The translations under genes and the position numbers were made by a program. DNA of 64,000 nucleotides, taken from contig NC_133234.1 of assembly GCF_040436345.1 (NCBI RefSeq), forward strand, positions 12,337,446 through 12,401,445, written 5' to 3'. This document shows positions 41,601 to 55,543 of this stretch, piece by piece. A model generated the notes under the pieces. That model did no database searches, had not been told where the DNA came from, and was given only the letters and a program-made list of their open reading frames with translations. The stretch is from Pagrus major (taxonomy: Eukaryota; Chordata; Actinopteri; Spariformes; Sparidae). Numbering within the stretch: the first letter of the stretch is position 1; the number at the start of each line of letters is the position of its first letter.

Positions 41601-44600
41601 CAATGTTCTCCTTCATAGAGGCTTCTCATCAATAAACCAGAGGTGCTTTCAGTCCCCTGGTGGCATGTTCATAAATGCAGTGCATTTAAAACATCCAGCA
41701 CAGGCCATCACTCACACATGTTTGCTAGGGATGGATTTTCAACCGGCCCCTCTTCGCACACACACACTCACCTTAGCCTTCTCACTGGGCTCACTGTTTG
41801 TCCCGTATGATTGATTGTGCAGCTCCTTGGAGACTACGCACAGGAACTCGGCTTGGTCTTCGTTTCCGTAGTTGTAAGAGGAGCCTATGCTGACCAGCTA
41901 GGGAGAGACATGAGAGCAGAGCACAGAGGAGGAATTAGCCTTAGACTGATGAAGGAGCAGAGGCAAAAACTGGGTTACTCATGGTGGGAAAACAGAGGAA
42001 GGGAGACGTTAACAGTAATGTAAAAAAATAAAAAAGGAAAAAACAAAAGAGGTTGACAACCAATTAAAGAGCACAGAGAGTCTACAGGTTCCTGCAACTT
42101 TAAGGCTTCTTAATGTATTAGAAATGTTTTTCAAATCAGACATTAAACAGTTCATACAGACAAATATAAGTATGATGTTAGATATTGATTATAGGATAAA
42201 CTATCTAGCATTTATTTTTTGCCTTTATTAGATGACAAAGGAGAACATCATATATTATGGGATAAGGTGGGGATAACAGGTGAGGACAATGGTCCTTATA
42301 TTGAAACCCAGGATGTCATGGTCGCACAATTACCCCACTTACAAAATGAACTACACATCAAGAGAAGATAAACGTTAGAAGCTTCAAAACCAATTTCAAG
42401 ACTTACATTGAATTGCATTTTGTGTATACAATGACTTAAGATTGACACATTTTAAACAGTATTTTCAGGACCTGCAGACACGTCAGCCTTAAAAAAAAAC
42501 AACAACTAAAATGTCAGTGAGGATAAAAGGGCAAACATAAAACTGAGTTATCAAAGACATGACACAGAAATCAAATAAGTGGTGGTCCACAGAAAATAAA
42601 CTCATGATATTGAAAGAAATGGCACATAGGCGTCAAAGGCAGAAAAAGGATAATCAGCAGATAGTTAGTGAACACAAATGCAGGGACTCGACCACAGGAA
42701 GCAAACATGCTGGTTGAAAATAGATGGGGAATGGTGGAATTGACTTGATAGGACCAGGCTTGTTTAAAGTAAACAGATGGAATCAAACGTGTTGAAATTT
42801 ACAGTATCTCCCATAAAGTTAATAAAAGGAGCAAACTACAAAGTAGCTCACTCCCATTAATCAACACCAGTCCCATTTTTTAAGCTCTCTGATTTGAATG
42901 TTAGTAGTGCCACGACACAGACGTGTGCAGGATTTTCTCAAGTGCTCCGACTGCCATAATAGTTAAGATCAATACCATCAGTGCTAGATATTATGTACTG
43001 CATTGTATAAACTGCTTTATATGAGTCATAATGACTTCCAAAAAGAATGACTTAGTATCTCAGAATAATGACTTTGTATAGAACAGAATTACAGAAATAC
43101 TACGTCATTATTTTGACAAAGTTTCTCATAATGACTCAGGATTTTTTTTAAATCACAGTGGTGGAAATGGGCTTCCATAAAAGGGCTTACTCGATTTGAG
43201 AGGGAACTGAGTGTCTGTCAGAAAAATAATAAATATGAGAAAATCCCTCATATAATGTCTTAAACATATTTTACAATGAGTTATTTCTAATGTACCTGTT
43301 CCCAGTCACGTCAGTTTAAATAAAAGACACGAAAGGAGACAAGAGGACAAATAAAAGGGACGACATCTTTATAAACAAACTGCATGCACACCTTGAAAAA
43401 CATGAGAAAAAAAAACACAGCAATTCCTGTTCCTGAATGACTGCTTTTACTGCTGAATGTTAAGTGTGTGTACACTGCAGGCTACATGTATACCGTCTGT
43501 ACCCAGGTGTGCATGTTCAGACATGCACCACCTCATTAGCCACTGCTGCCGGAGACTTGTTGTTGTTAAGTGTTCTCTCTCACATTAGGCACCAATGCAG
43601 CAAAAAAAGAAAAAAGGGACCAACTAATCTCACTAGCTAACATGTATGTGACTTGTCACACTGCTAAAAGACTCAACATTCGCCAAATCCTAAGACTTAC
43701 AGCTTAAAACACACTTTGACAAATTGTCTATGTTCATGGGAGTCTTAAAGACGGCAGTAGGTCATTAAAACTCATCTACCCAAAAACTCTCCTGGGCTGC
43801 CAACTGAGATTTCGGCTTTGCATAAGGAGTGTTTCTAGGAGTTTCCCAGCTGACCTGTGTAAGGAGATTAGAGAGATTTCTGCTCTAATGGGAGGTCCAG
43901 TGATCCCTCGTCTCGGAGAGATTCATTCACACACATAAACACTACCGACACCCAAACATGTGGTTTCTCATTAGGATAATTTACCTTTAACCTTTCCATC
44001 TGAACACAAACTCTTATGTTATAACTTGGATTATTTTGTCTTAATGTTAGAATCTACTGCATTTACCTGTTGGGAAGATAAAACAACATATTTTTGAGTT
44101 TCACCTCTAAACAACCATTTCTATTTTACAGCATAGCCCCCAAAACAGCTAAGTGGCTACATCAAAGCAAAACACAGAAGGCTGCTGACAAGCTTACAAA
44201 CTGTGAATGCAGTATGAATAAAAGAACAGTATATTAAAATAAAATCACAGACAAGAAAAGAGGTGTCATGTTCTCTTAGCCTCACTGGTGAGCAAGCAGT
44301 ACAAATGAACACTGTAAAGAAAACTGAAAGGAAAAGAAGAAGAAAAAAAAAAGACCAACAGCTATGTGTCTACTTGGGACAAACAATGGCCAACGGGTGT
44401 GTATGGACAACATGGGGACCATGCAGTGACCAGCCCGTGGACAGAAATTTGTGGGACACACCTCTCCGCTGTTGTTTGGCAAAGCAGACTCCTCTCCCTT
44501 CACCTCCCTTGACACAATCAGCAGAAACTCTGACTGGTGGGCCCGCCCGTAACCTATACTGACAAGCTGCAACAACCAATCAGAGCACAGAAGGGATGCC

Positions 44601-47600
44601 CGGATCATGTATGCGGACATTGAGAAAGATGTGATTTGCTGTTTTTCCGCTTTTTTTCCAATATTGAGGATTGGACTTTTCTGGGTCAATGTGAGCATAG
44701 CGGGGTGGGTGAAGCACATGAAAGGAGGATTGCTGCTGTGAGCCTGCGGGAGGAGATTTACCTGTTCGAACTTCCAGCCGTCAGACATTGTGGACACCAT
44801 CTGTGTCAGCTCCTCCTCCTGGCACTGCAGCACCCGGTACACATGTTTGACCGGAACCTGAGAGGAAAGACGGACACAAGAGGGAAATGGGATGGAAAGG
44901 GAGAGATAACAGTTCATGAAATTAATAAAAACAGGAACGTCACACACATGAAGAAATCTAACTTAATAGAACTTCATATACCTGTGATGTTTTACAGTCG
45001 CGTTCCCTGATCTTGTCCTTGATGAGCTTTATTAATGATGTGATGTTGTAGAATTCGGCTTCTTCTAGCACACCTTCAAACAGTGAGAAACAAACAATGA
45101 AGCTTTTAAGACAGTATATCTTGCTACCACTAACTGATAATAAAGGCATCTGCTTAAGGCTTTACAGAGAAGCTAAAGTAAAGTGTTAGAATGAAGTCTG
45201 CATTAATGAAGTGAAATACTGAAAAACAAAATATTCACGACAAGGGTTAGGCTTATAATCTTTTTAAATCGCAATAATGATCTAAATTGGGATAATTTTT
45301 CTTAATTTTGAAATGCCCTGTAGACTACAGCGACATTTGACTGTAACCCGACACCCCACATGGTTTGATACATTGAACCCATCTAGAAAAGTGCTGCCAC
45401 AAAAGGGCATGCACATTAATACACTCTTTCCTTAACAATGGCTTTATTGTGCTACAGACAACTGTATTTTAACCTGTAAAGATTTCTTAAAATTCATCAG
45501 CTATTCCACAGAGACATTACCTTCCTCTGCCAGGTCCCTGTTGAGCACCAGTTTGCCATGCCTTAAGTAGTTCAGCACTGGCCCAAAGTATGTGGGGTCT
45601 CTGTCTATGAGATAGGCACCAGTTTCATCCTGAAAAGCAGAAGAGAAGGAGGATGAGATTAGTAGAAAAACACTGTGTTCACTGTTCAATTTGAAGAAAC
45701 AATCAAAATATTTTGGTCAAACCCATGCTTAGATAACACTGATTTCAATTTAAAGTCTATGAATACAGTATAGGGAATGCAATAAAGGCACAGAGATGAA
45801 ATTGATGTCAAATCATCTCATCCGACTCAAAATTTAAACTGGCATTTTCCCAAAATGTTCCTTTAAACATAGACAATCAATAAGCGAGCATATACCTTAA
45901 TCGAAACATAATCTGGGTTTAAAAAAACAACATTGTGCATCAGTGGATAAAACCCAAGGGATGAAAATTACGAGGTCAGCTCCTGTGCTCATAATCTCTA
46001 CAGGGGTTGAGAGGACATGCGCACGCAGAGCCACACACGTACGACAGCTTTGGGATATCACTTCACTATTCCCAAAGGCCTTGGGTTTGATCTCGATTCC
46101 TTCACAACCACTGGGTATTCCCCTATTTCTGTAAGTACTGTGATTAGACAGTCTTTGTCTCAAGGGGGGAAAGGAGGCTAAAACAATTAGAGAACAGAAA
46201 AAAAAAGGATTTGGAACAGGAGGCTGAATCCACCAAGGGGACCAGGAGAAAGCACCTTGGCTTACAACCGACAATTAGCCTAGTCTGGTCCATTACATAG
46301 TTGGCCTAACACATAATATGAAAGTCAGTTTGAACAGCTGTTTAACTAGTGCATCTACTGCCTATTTACTACTAGAAGCTATTCAACACCAAGTGAAATT
46401 GGGTGAGGCAAACATGTATGACATTTACTCAAACACTGACACGGAGGAAAGGCCTTAAGCAAATTCTGTGCTAATCCTCAAACGCCGCAGGATGTTTGAC
46501 TTTGCATCAGTCGAGTATATGGCTGTAGGGGCAATCTTGGGAAAACTGGCAGCACCGCCGGTTGGTGCAACAACACAACAATATTGGCATACACTCCAGG
46601 CCAAGTGTACACCTAAGAGGACATGCACATTCGTAGTTACCTCGCCTTCACAAGTCCAGACACGGATTCAACTCAAAACCCATTAATCTTTCCAATAATG
46701 AGAAATGGTCCCTGTGCATTTTCTTTTGTAATGAATATCTGAACCCTCTTAGCTGGCTGACCTCATTTCCAAAGCAAAAATATCCCACCGGAGCCTGATG
46801 AAGCTCTATTCTGGTCTTACATTTCCATAGTCACTGAAGTTTAAGCACAAGCACAGGTGGGCCTGTGTGGAGGAAACAGATGTGGCCAAAGTTGCACAAC
46901 TCACCACATTCAAACTATGCTTACAGTAAGCCCCTGGCTCCTAGTGATTCTGCATATGAGAAGCTGATGTGCAATTCATTTACAGATTTCGTTTGACTAC
47001 ATGGCCACCTGTATCCACTGGTAACCATTTAACAAAAATCCCTACCCACTGATGGTAAAATACTGAAAAAGTGCATTTCCCTTTTCCACTGAAACGTACA
47101 GTCACTTTTCCTAATATATGAACACAAGATATTTACAGATTTTCCAGCCAGCAACTACTGTTCACATTATGGAGATAAAATATGCAGTAAACACCCTTTG
47201 AAAAGCCACTATGGCCATCTATGAAGCCAAGAAATTTTCTGCATTCCCAGTTTGCTTGCTGTGAACCGGCATGTTTTTCTTGTACTTATAGTGAACTTGA
47301 AAGCAGGTTGGGTTTGTTTATACTACTCACATGTTTGCCTGAGGAGATCACCTGTTTTTGCTTTCATCCCTGTCAAAAAACCTGTTGATCTTGTACTTTA
47401 CATATCGTTTTTCTTTCTGAATAAATATTGCAGACATGAATCTTGATGGCTTTGCCAGCACCAGAGCAATATTGTTTTTTGATTAAACTCGTTTTCCTTA
47501 TCTTAATCTATTAAACCTGGGTTTGGTCTGTAAAGGACCGTAAGGCAACCTATGTGATATATATGCCTTCTTCTCAAAAGACATTTTGACATTTTACAGT

Positions 47601-50600
47601 AGGAAACAAAATTACTCAGCCGATTCCATTTAGCTGGCTCACTGTCACACTTGAATAACAGACCCACTGTTAATGTTCTTAGCAACACCTGTGCTCATCT
47701 GACTATGAAAAGTCAAAACGTCTGCAGTGAAAAGGCCAACTGCACTACACAAATAAACTACCTCAAAATACACCCACTGATCAAACACTTTAGGCTTCTG
47801 TGCGTGTACTCTTCTTCTGTAAACGTTCTGCTTCCTGATCTGTCCTGCTGACAAGCCTGTTGCTGTCCCTCTGGGTGCACGTCCATCTTTGCAGGACTTG
47901 GGGTGACCCAGTTCAGAGAGAGATGATTATAGGGGCTCTGATATGGCCCATGTACACAAAGGGGACATTGTTTTTAATTAAAAACAAAAGGCTGTGTCTC
48001 TGGGGGCCCAGGCTGGGGAGCGCTGGGCAACAAACAGAGGGGTGGGGACAGTGAGGGAATAGGAGGAAGGCTGCTGGGATGTACTGTAGACCTGCAGGAA
48101 AGGAGGAGACAAAGTGAAGAAATTTATTGAATTAGAAAGCTCGAAGCGCAGACAGAGAAAGCTCGCCATTTCTGTGTAATACTATGATAGCGATGATGAA
48201 CAAAACTACCTGGTTGTGAAGAGTAACAGATCAGGTCATTCCCGACTATAAAAAGCAACGAACTATCCTGACTGACACTGAATGCTAATTCATACCTTAT
48301 AGAGTAAAAATTCTACACCTGCACTGGACCAACGGCTTCAACCAAAGAGACTAGATGATATCAACAAATACACCGACACGTGTCAACACTGCCCACGATA
48401 ACCACCAGAAATAGGTCAGCTCAGTGCGGCTCAGGCATGCTACAGGGCTAGATTCTGATATGGCCTTGCAAAAATACGAAAACCACAACGCCTTCATACT
48501 TAAAAATAAAATTGAGGCAAACAAACAATAATTAGAAGGGTGGGCTTCACAGCAGAGGCAACTTAGTGTGTTGAGTATTAACCTTATCATTCCTCTCCTA
48601 CACACAATACATATCCTCCCACAGGAAATACCATGGTGACCCACCCCTGCAGGCACATGACGTCCAGTAAGGCTTTCTGCAGACACATCAACACTGAAAG
48701 TCAATTCCTAATTTGATAAAATTAACAAGTCGCTGCCTGTTTGCGCCCAAGTATGACAATGAGTGTGCCCTAGAAAATTTGCATGCAACCACTCACTAAC
48801 TCAAGCAAGGCAGGTCAAATTTCATAGGATTTCAAAATAATACACCAGTTGGTGTAAAAAAGCTGCAACTCTGCAGGAGATGCAAACAATTACCATGATC
48901 ATGAGAGGCCTTTCCAAGTTGCTCAAGAGTAAAAAGAATGACAGAATTATCAAAATACTGCTCGACCTTCACTGCAGCCGAGCCCACTGCAGAAACAGTA
49001 CTTAAAGATGTTGCAGTAGATCTTGTGAGTCACATGACTGGAGCTACTTAGCCAAGTGGAAGTCTGATCCTCCAAGAGCAGGAGCCAGGAGTCCCTCTGG
49101 AGTACAAGCAGTAATGGCATAGTAAAATAGGCCTTCATCTTTTAAATAATACACACACAGAATCAAGGCTATATTATGTGAAACTCTCTCATATTTCAAG
49201 AAATTTAACCATTGTCGTATAAATGCGAGTTTGACCTTTCACCAAGGCTGCGAGGAACTCCTCGCCTTTTCTACCATTTTCAACTGTGAAAGGCATCACC
49301 GTCAGGGCCTTTTTGCAGAACAATTTATGATGGAGGAGCGCTTCAGGCAGTAAATGAACGGTTCCTTTTAAAAGTCCCCTAAAAGCTTTGCTGTCATGAT
49401 GAGAGGCAGTTAAGTAGCTCCACGGCTAAAGCTGGCAAGCTGGGAAAAAGCTGCAACCTGGAGTCCTCTCTAGGACGAATGTGAAATGTGGAATGCCGAC
49501 GAAAAAGACTGAGTTTAGTGCAGACGACATAATAAATTCACTGCAACATTTTGACGCTATGATCAGTTGACAGCAGTTGGCTTTTGTGAATAAAGTTGCT
49601 TTGGACTGATAAAGCCCATAGGATCAGCTATGAGTCGCACCTGATTTGCCAATAGCACCCTGCAGTGTCCCGCCTAGCACTTACTAGAAGACTGAGCAGG
49701 AGGAGACCAAGATATCACCTTTAAATATTTACGTTCTCTCCCACAGTGTGCTCAGGCATGACACAGAACCTGAATCCAGCATTAAATGCGGCCATATTTC
49801 TCTCAGACATGCCGCAGAGAGAACTTCTCCGGCTGCGAATGGATATGAATATGAAAAGAATAAAGACGTTGAAGGAACAAGAATCCTTTGTGATGTGGTG
49901 CTTAAAAAATTGATGCAGCTCTCAAAGCTAGAAGGCTGGGTCTCTACTTGAGTGGTCCTGACCTCAGTAGTTTAAGAGCAGGAGTCTGCCAAAGGGATGG
50001 ATTCCCATTGATGTGCATCTCTCAGCTTGTTGACTAGACAATTGAAATTTTTGAGAGGAGAAGCCACTCATGATCTTGCAGCATGAATTAGTCACTTATG
50101 CCAAACAAAGCTAGTAACAATATCACTCTAAAATGTCAGCAATGAGTGGCGTGTCAATTCTAAGATAAACTATCTGAAAAGACCATCAGCGGTTGTGGCC
50201 GTGCACGTCACACCACTCCCTCCACTTTCTCCCTGATCTACCCCAATGTGCAAAACAGGCTCCAGTCAACAACATGAATAATGCAGCTCTCCTCAAGAGT
50301 CCTGCTGAAGCACGTCAGCCTGCGTGACTGAGAACTGAACCACTCATTTCCTTGGCTGGGAAACACAATACTGCATTCGCCCAAAAACAGAGCTTCTTCG
50401 CTGATCTGTTACTCTGCTGGGCTTCCTATTCACATGCAGGCTTGTGTGACGCAAAACAACAAGATCCTTGCTGGCTCAGTTGCAAATAATATGAAATCGT
50501 GTTGACGTATATAGTTTGAGACAGTGGCAAAGTGAAATAATATCTAATAATAACCTGTCCTTTTACTGCAAGCCATCTTGAACCAGACTGCTTGCAGGAG

Positions 50601-52215
50601 AGAGGTACAGTAATGACATGAGAGTCTGATACACACTTAAGACAAGGGATTGAGATGGACTGATCCGTTGCTCATGGGAGGATAAACTGACAAAAAAGCA
50701 AGCTGATTATTCAGAGATTAAGATATTTGCATGAAAATAGGAGATGAGCCACGGTCTCAGCTTAGTATAAAGGGGGACAGAGGTGAAGATTAAAACGTGC
50801 GAGTAGATGGAAACAATGAATAATGGGGCAGTGAAATGAACGATGAAAAGCAGAGCACATTACACTATATATGCAGACACTAATACATTGTGTTTGACAG
50901 TGCTAGGGGCCTTAAAGCGTGCACACACTGCTGTTAAAACTGGCAGATGGACAAACAGAGAGAGGGCTGCATCTGGAGCATTGAGGCCATTCAGGGAGAC
51001 GAGTGACTTCATCCAGAGCTCTCTCTCGGTTGTCAGCAGCACCTCACCCCACTTGGCAATGACTTATGTGCTCATTAGGGGAGCCTCACCACCAGCACAG
51101 GGGCTGATTACTGCAGAGCAAACAGAGCCAAGTATCAGACTAACCTCCAGAGAGGGAGGGAAAAACACAAATTGATCGAGCAATAAAATCTTGTATGTGT
51201 AGGTCATTTGGCAAGTTAATTATAGCACAAACACTTGCAGACATCACAATGGCTGGATGGGCTAGAAAGAGAGATGGAGTGTCACAACAGCACACAAATG
51301 TGATGGAAAATGTACACAATTTTTGCACCTATTTGGCTGCTGAAGAGGAGTGACAAAACCCACCCAAGTTTAGATTAAATATTAGCTATAGTATATAGTT
51401 ACACTCAAATTATGGCTACACCATCTTAGAGGTATCCAAAGCCGAATAAGTAACGGTAGTTTTTATCAGTTCTCTCCAGGTAAAATTACCTTGCTGTCAC
51501 TATTTGACATTTGACACCTCGGTGAGTGCAACGCAATGCAACGGCCTCATTTGGGCAAAGTTTCCAACTACTAGGGCAACTTGATAATTTGAATATAAAA
51601 CTTATAAAAAAACAGTGAAAACCATGCACTCTTGCTAAGGCAATATCTGGCATCTTGCATTTCATGAAGACACACAACGGACCAGCTACACACACGGGCT
51701 AGCATCAAGATCGTATGTCATGTGGTGACTGTCGGAATCTAGCTAGCATAGCGGGCTAATGCTAACTAGCCGCAAAAAAATTCGAGTTAGCACCAAGTAT
51801 GAATAAACACCGACTTTTACAAAGCTGGGGATGTGATTCAGCAAACTGGTAAGCGCAGCCATCAGCCACCCCAGTGGCTTAACAATGCGGTGAGTCAATA
51901 TAAGCTACTTTAGTGGAAAATAAAATGGAGTTAACCAACTGCGCTCCTAACTAACATTACAGCGCTAACTAGCTGGACTAGCTTAGCATTTACCTTGTCG
52001 GAGTCGAGCTCGGGGTCAGCTTGGCTCAGTCTGTACAGAAATGATTTTGGATCTCGACACAGCGTCTGTCTCGTTGTTAAAAAATACGTCCCGCCGACGT
52101 TCAGTCGAATCCATTTCGCTGCCCCGACACCGGCTGAAAGGTTTCTATCCGCCGGAGAATGGGCCAAACATCTCCGGGGAACGGAGCTGCTCGTATCGGA
52201 GCTGTTGTCTGCCAT
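38696..52215 (-). CDS. kctd5: BTB/POZ protein KCTD5 (Cullin-3 adaptor)
   Basis: KCTD5 forms pentamers that bind Cullin-3 and recruit G-protein beta-gamma subunits for ubiquitination. Canonical exons on the minus strand: 51994-52215, 45521-45629, 44982-45073, 44762-44857, 41772-41897 and 38696-38725. They encode 224 residues (human 234). The BTB domain is near-identical to the family: [57 protein letters not shown] and [20 protein letters not shown]. The C-terminal domain has [39 protein letters not shown] and the end [17 protein letters not shown] and the SRM ending separate it from KCTD17; KCTD2 is the closest alternative. The N-terminal 40 residues are Ser-rich and diverged. Intron 1 is over 6 kb. 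A second copy of exon 5 lies at 44462-44566 (separate entry). Exon phases close exactly with either copy. Confidence 0.93.
39192..39382. repeat. Fish interspersed repeat, copy B
   Basis: AAAATTGAGGATTTGCTGCTTT, AATAGTAAACTGAATATCTCTGG and ATAATCAGCAGATTAATCAATAG match the pattern of the same abundant family seen at 32628-32790. It lies in the last intron of kctd5 and explains part of the chance open frame on the plus strand there. Confidence 0.6.
43020..43140. repeat. Degenerate ATAATGACTT-type tandem repeat
   Basis: The words TCATAATGACTT, GAATGACTTAGTATCTCAG, AATAATGACTTTG and TCATAATGACTC recur at irregular spacing. It looks like an eroded minisatellite of a type seen in fish introns. It is in the kctd5 intron between the two alternative exons. 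Confidence 0.5.
44462..44566 (-). CDS. kctd5: Alternative (duplicated) penultimate exon of kctd5
   Basis: This 105-nt segment follows a TTGTTGCAG acceptor and ends at a GAG/GTGTGT donor, both in phase 0. It encodes 35 residues: [20 protein letters not shown], then [15 protein letters not shown]. The canonical exon at 41772-41897 encodes 42 residues starting [20 protein letters not shown]. The two share LVSIG, YG, Q.EFL and VS.E, but this copy lacks the SSYN segment and the EPSEKAK end. Because both exons begin and end in phase 0 and follow the same upstream exon, either can be joined to 44762-44857 and to the final ILQERGSRM exon. This predicts a 217-residue isoform. Expression is not shown by sequence; a non-functional relic is possible, but the open frame and intact splice sites argue against it. 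Confidence 0.75.
45640..51990. other. kctd5 intron 1, no gene seen
   Basis: This 6.3-kb intron has no exon I can support. The open frames near 45.9-46.3, 48.4-48.7 and 50.8-51.2 kb have no recognisable domain. The exon-proximal end (51700-51990) is rich in GCTAGC/CTAACT words. Conserved regulatory elements could be present but cannot be judged without alignment. Confidence 0.5.
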
Positions 52216-52400
52216 CCCTCTCCTCGTCTCCTCCGCCCTCGGCTCGGCTCTGTCTGTGAGGCTGACAGGAAATATCTAAGCTGCAGCCACTAACTTGGAG
52301 TCCACGATTCATGCAAAGCAGGCTGCCAGCGCCTCGGCCACTCCTACTAACCCACTCCACCAGCACCGACAGACACTTGCATAAATTATTCCAGAGAACA
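52216..52400 (-). promoter_or_regulatory. kctd5: 5'UTR/promoter region of kctd5
   Basis: DNA immediately upstream of the kctd5 start codon is CpG- and GC-rich relative to its surroundings. No TATA box is evident. The extent is approximate. Confidence 0.4.
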
Positions 52401-52645
52401 GAGGTCCTCCCCAGCTTTATCTACTGACGCTGATCTCTTGATACTGTGAGCCTGCAAATGTCAGAGATATGGAGATGTAACATCTTAACACCTTACTGTG
52501 TACAGTCTCATGATTGTTACATAGGAGATGCGCTTTAAAAGTATCCAGGACCAACCAGCTTTAGGGTTTCTCCTGTGATGTTTGCATTTTAAATGTGCAT
52601 TCAAGTAATTTTCACGACACAAAAACACTGATAATGGGCCGGTAC

Positions 52646-54833
52646 TTTATTTACATGCTGCAAAATGTGAGATGCCATTGCCACTGAATGCTGCTGCTTT
52701 CACTGTGTCATGACTGCAGTTGTTAACAGAAGACAGGACACATGGCTTTATTTGTATGCCTAAATCCCTACATGCTTTAATTACTGGACTACCAAGCATT
52801 AAGTGGAAAATTCATCATTCAACATCTACTGACCTAGCGCACAAATAATCAGAGAGAGAATGAACAGATTCATTAAATTATCAGAATATGATTAAATCAC
52901 TGAGCAAATAGAAAATGTATGATATAGTAAGAAAAAAGCTGTAAAATATTATAGTTTACAATAATTATTCACATTCAAAGGCTTTACATCTCAATACATA
53001 CACAACATGGCCCCTGAACATGACTTCAATCCAAATATGATTCATATATTAGAATTTAAATAACACAGAATGAACTAGAGGCTAAACAATAGCCATCAAA
53101 TAACCTTATACAAGAATAAAAATACAAAAACTGTATCCTAATATCATTGCATTACTTGCTTCAGATTTTAATAATACATCATCTGTACATCACAGTTCTA
53201 GTCAGTTACAAGCCAGGTAGAGTATTCCATACACAATGTAACCGACTGCCATCGACTTGATTCAAACAATTTTTCTAACTGGAGGAAAACACCTCTCTAG
53301 TGCTTCCTCGACTTTATAGACAGATACAGCAATTTCATCGGTTATTTGGATCAGATAGATATCCTTTAACTGACATCCAACCACATCGAGCCCCGAGCCC
53401 CAGGGCCAGAGGTTCCTATTCACCTATACTCCAGTCACACACTGCACACACAGACTCAGCTGAAGGAAGAGGACCTTTGGAAAGGACCTTAAGGTAATAT
53501 GTCAAAAATTAAAAGCATTATGATAATACATATTGCTAAAACAAGAGCACAAGTTAAATCAATCGCTTTAATTTCTATTGGGCCAAACGTCAGAATGAAA
53601 ACAAAACAAAACAAAAAAAGGCGGGCCAAGGGGCCCGACGAGGCAGTTCTGCCATCTTGTCCAGGGACAACAGCTTTACTGTGATTGCTTCCGTGAATGA
53701 TAGTATGTGTATGTGTCTCTGTTGATGAAGGTTTTCTGTTCAGCATGGGGTGGTCAGCACATAAGATTTTGTTTTCAATAGGACGTACTGAAGATGAGCC
53801 GACTATCCCACCGAAAAGGAAATTGAAGAATTCACACCACAAAGAAATAGCCAGTGAATGGTACAGAACAGCCAAATCATCCAATAATATTCGCTATGGA
53901 TGCCAATGCAGTCAAAAATAACCCACCTTTAAACTTGAATAAACTATATCTCCAGTGCCCTAGGAGAGAGAAGCGGACAAGGCTGAGCTACAAAACTGGC
54001 CATGCAGGAAAGATAAGCAAGTTATGATTAGGAAGTACAAGCTAGTGGCATGTTTACCCGCCCCCTGTTAGCAATACATCCTCAGTAACGGCAATGGAAG
54101 GCTCACACTTATACAGAGACTGATTCAGACCCATGTCTCACTGCAGACCGGCACTCTGCTTTGTTACATCGAGACCTTAATTGGACTGCAATAAGCAAGT
54201 ACCAAGAGACTTAAAAAACAACTCAAATACCATGGGAACATTTGGGCTCTGACAAAAATATATATAGGATTTGAGTTTGGTAAACGTGTGAGACTGAATC
54301 AGCTTACAGTATCTGTTACAACTATGGAGTATATGCATTGAAAGTGGGGCGTGACTACAGCTTGCACGTACGATGTAGGATTAGGATATGGTTTAATTAA
54401 GATATCAGGATAGGCTCTGGTTCATAAAAGCTAGATTTTGTGTTATGGTATCATTGAAGCAGGAAACCAGTCCTTGCATTTGAGATAGTCCTAGCGGTAC
54501 CCAAGCTTGTGTCACTCGACAGGACAAGCTTGCCCTTCTCTTCCCCCCTGCAGAATGTACAAAAAGCAGATGTGCATGGTGGCAGTCTTATCATCCATAC
54601 ATGGAAAATGCAATAGAAGCCTCACAGAGAGCACAAAGAACAAGCAAAGCAACCCTGAATCCAAAGTTGTATTTTTCCCATGGTTCTACTCAGGAAAACA
54701 AACAAGGTCTAGATGCCAGCGTCTCTAAGAGTTTGTTTACATTGCGGTGATGAAGGGCACTAAAGAGGGTGTTACTCTGCTCAGTGTTTGGCCTCAGAGC
54801 TAAAGAGGAGTGGCCGCCGGAGGAACTGTACTC
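52646..54833 (-). other. pdpk1: 3'UTR of pdpk1
   Basis: From the pdpk1 stop codon to a minus-strand AATAAA (TTTATT at 52646-52651) there is 2.2 kb without coding signal. Short open frames near 53.3-53.9 kb on both strands are low-complexity and unlike known proteins. The kctd5 promoter follows within about 300 bp. Confidence 0.5.
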
Positions 54834-55491
54834 CTATAGGCCAGGGTTTTGGTGCTTTTGATAGATCTTTCTCCACACTTCCTGGATCTTCTTGCACCAT
54901 CTGTCAGCATTTCCGCTGGGGTCCATCAAATAGTATGTTCGGTTAGGCTGTAAACATCACAGGAAAACGAAAAAATATATTAACAAAGGTAACCATGAAT
55001 AAGAAGAGATTCACAACAATGGGCAAGTATCAACATGCTGTGGAGGACAATATACTGGACAGACATCATAATAAACAGTCGTTTACCGTGTGAACAAAGA
55101 AGGTTTTGAAGTTCTTGGCCTCAGGGCGTAGCTCTAGGGACCAAGGAATCTCCCCTTTCAGGACCTTGTTGACAGGATCCACATAGTACAGGTGTGGTCC
55201 TTCAGTGAGAAGCAGCTGTCTCCGTCTAGCAAACAGACCCTGCAATGGAATGCCACATGTCTCGAGACATCAGTTCACCAACAGAGGGGGCTATGAGGCC
55301 AATGAGACAGTCACCACAGCAGGGAATTCCCCTTTACTTCCTTTACACTAGCAGTCAGAGCAATGCCATGGGAAGTGACTTCATTTATGCTGAGCCAACT
55401 TCAACTTCAAACCTGTTCACATTTGACTTTGAAACCAATTCCAAATGCAGCTTCTAACTAAACTAATATATATAGCATATATATGTATGTG

Positions 55492-55543
<52 letters not shown>

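Noticed and set aside
44282-44947. A 221-codon open frame on the minus strand that looks like a single gene
   Set aside because: It is kctd5 exon 4, the following intron and the alternative exon 5 read straight through; the intron and the stretch after 44462 have no protein resemblance.
45897-46274. A 125-codon minus-strand open frame in kctd5 intron 1
   Set aside because: Composition is non-coding in character and no domain or splice structure supports it.
53489-53884. A 131-codon minus-strand open frame with hydrophobic stretches, considered as a membrane protein
   Set aside because: It lies inside the pdpk1 3'UTR, is partly low-complexity, and has no recognisable similarity.
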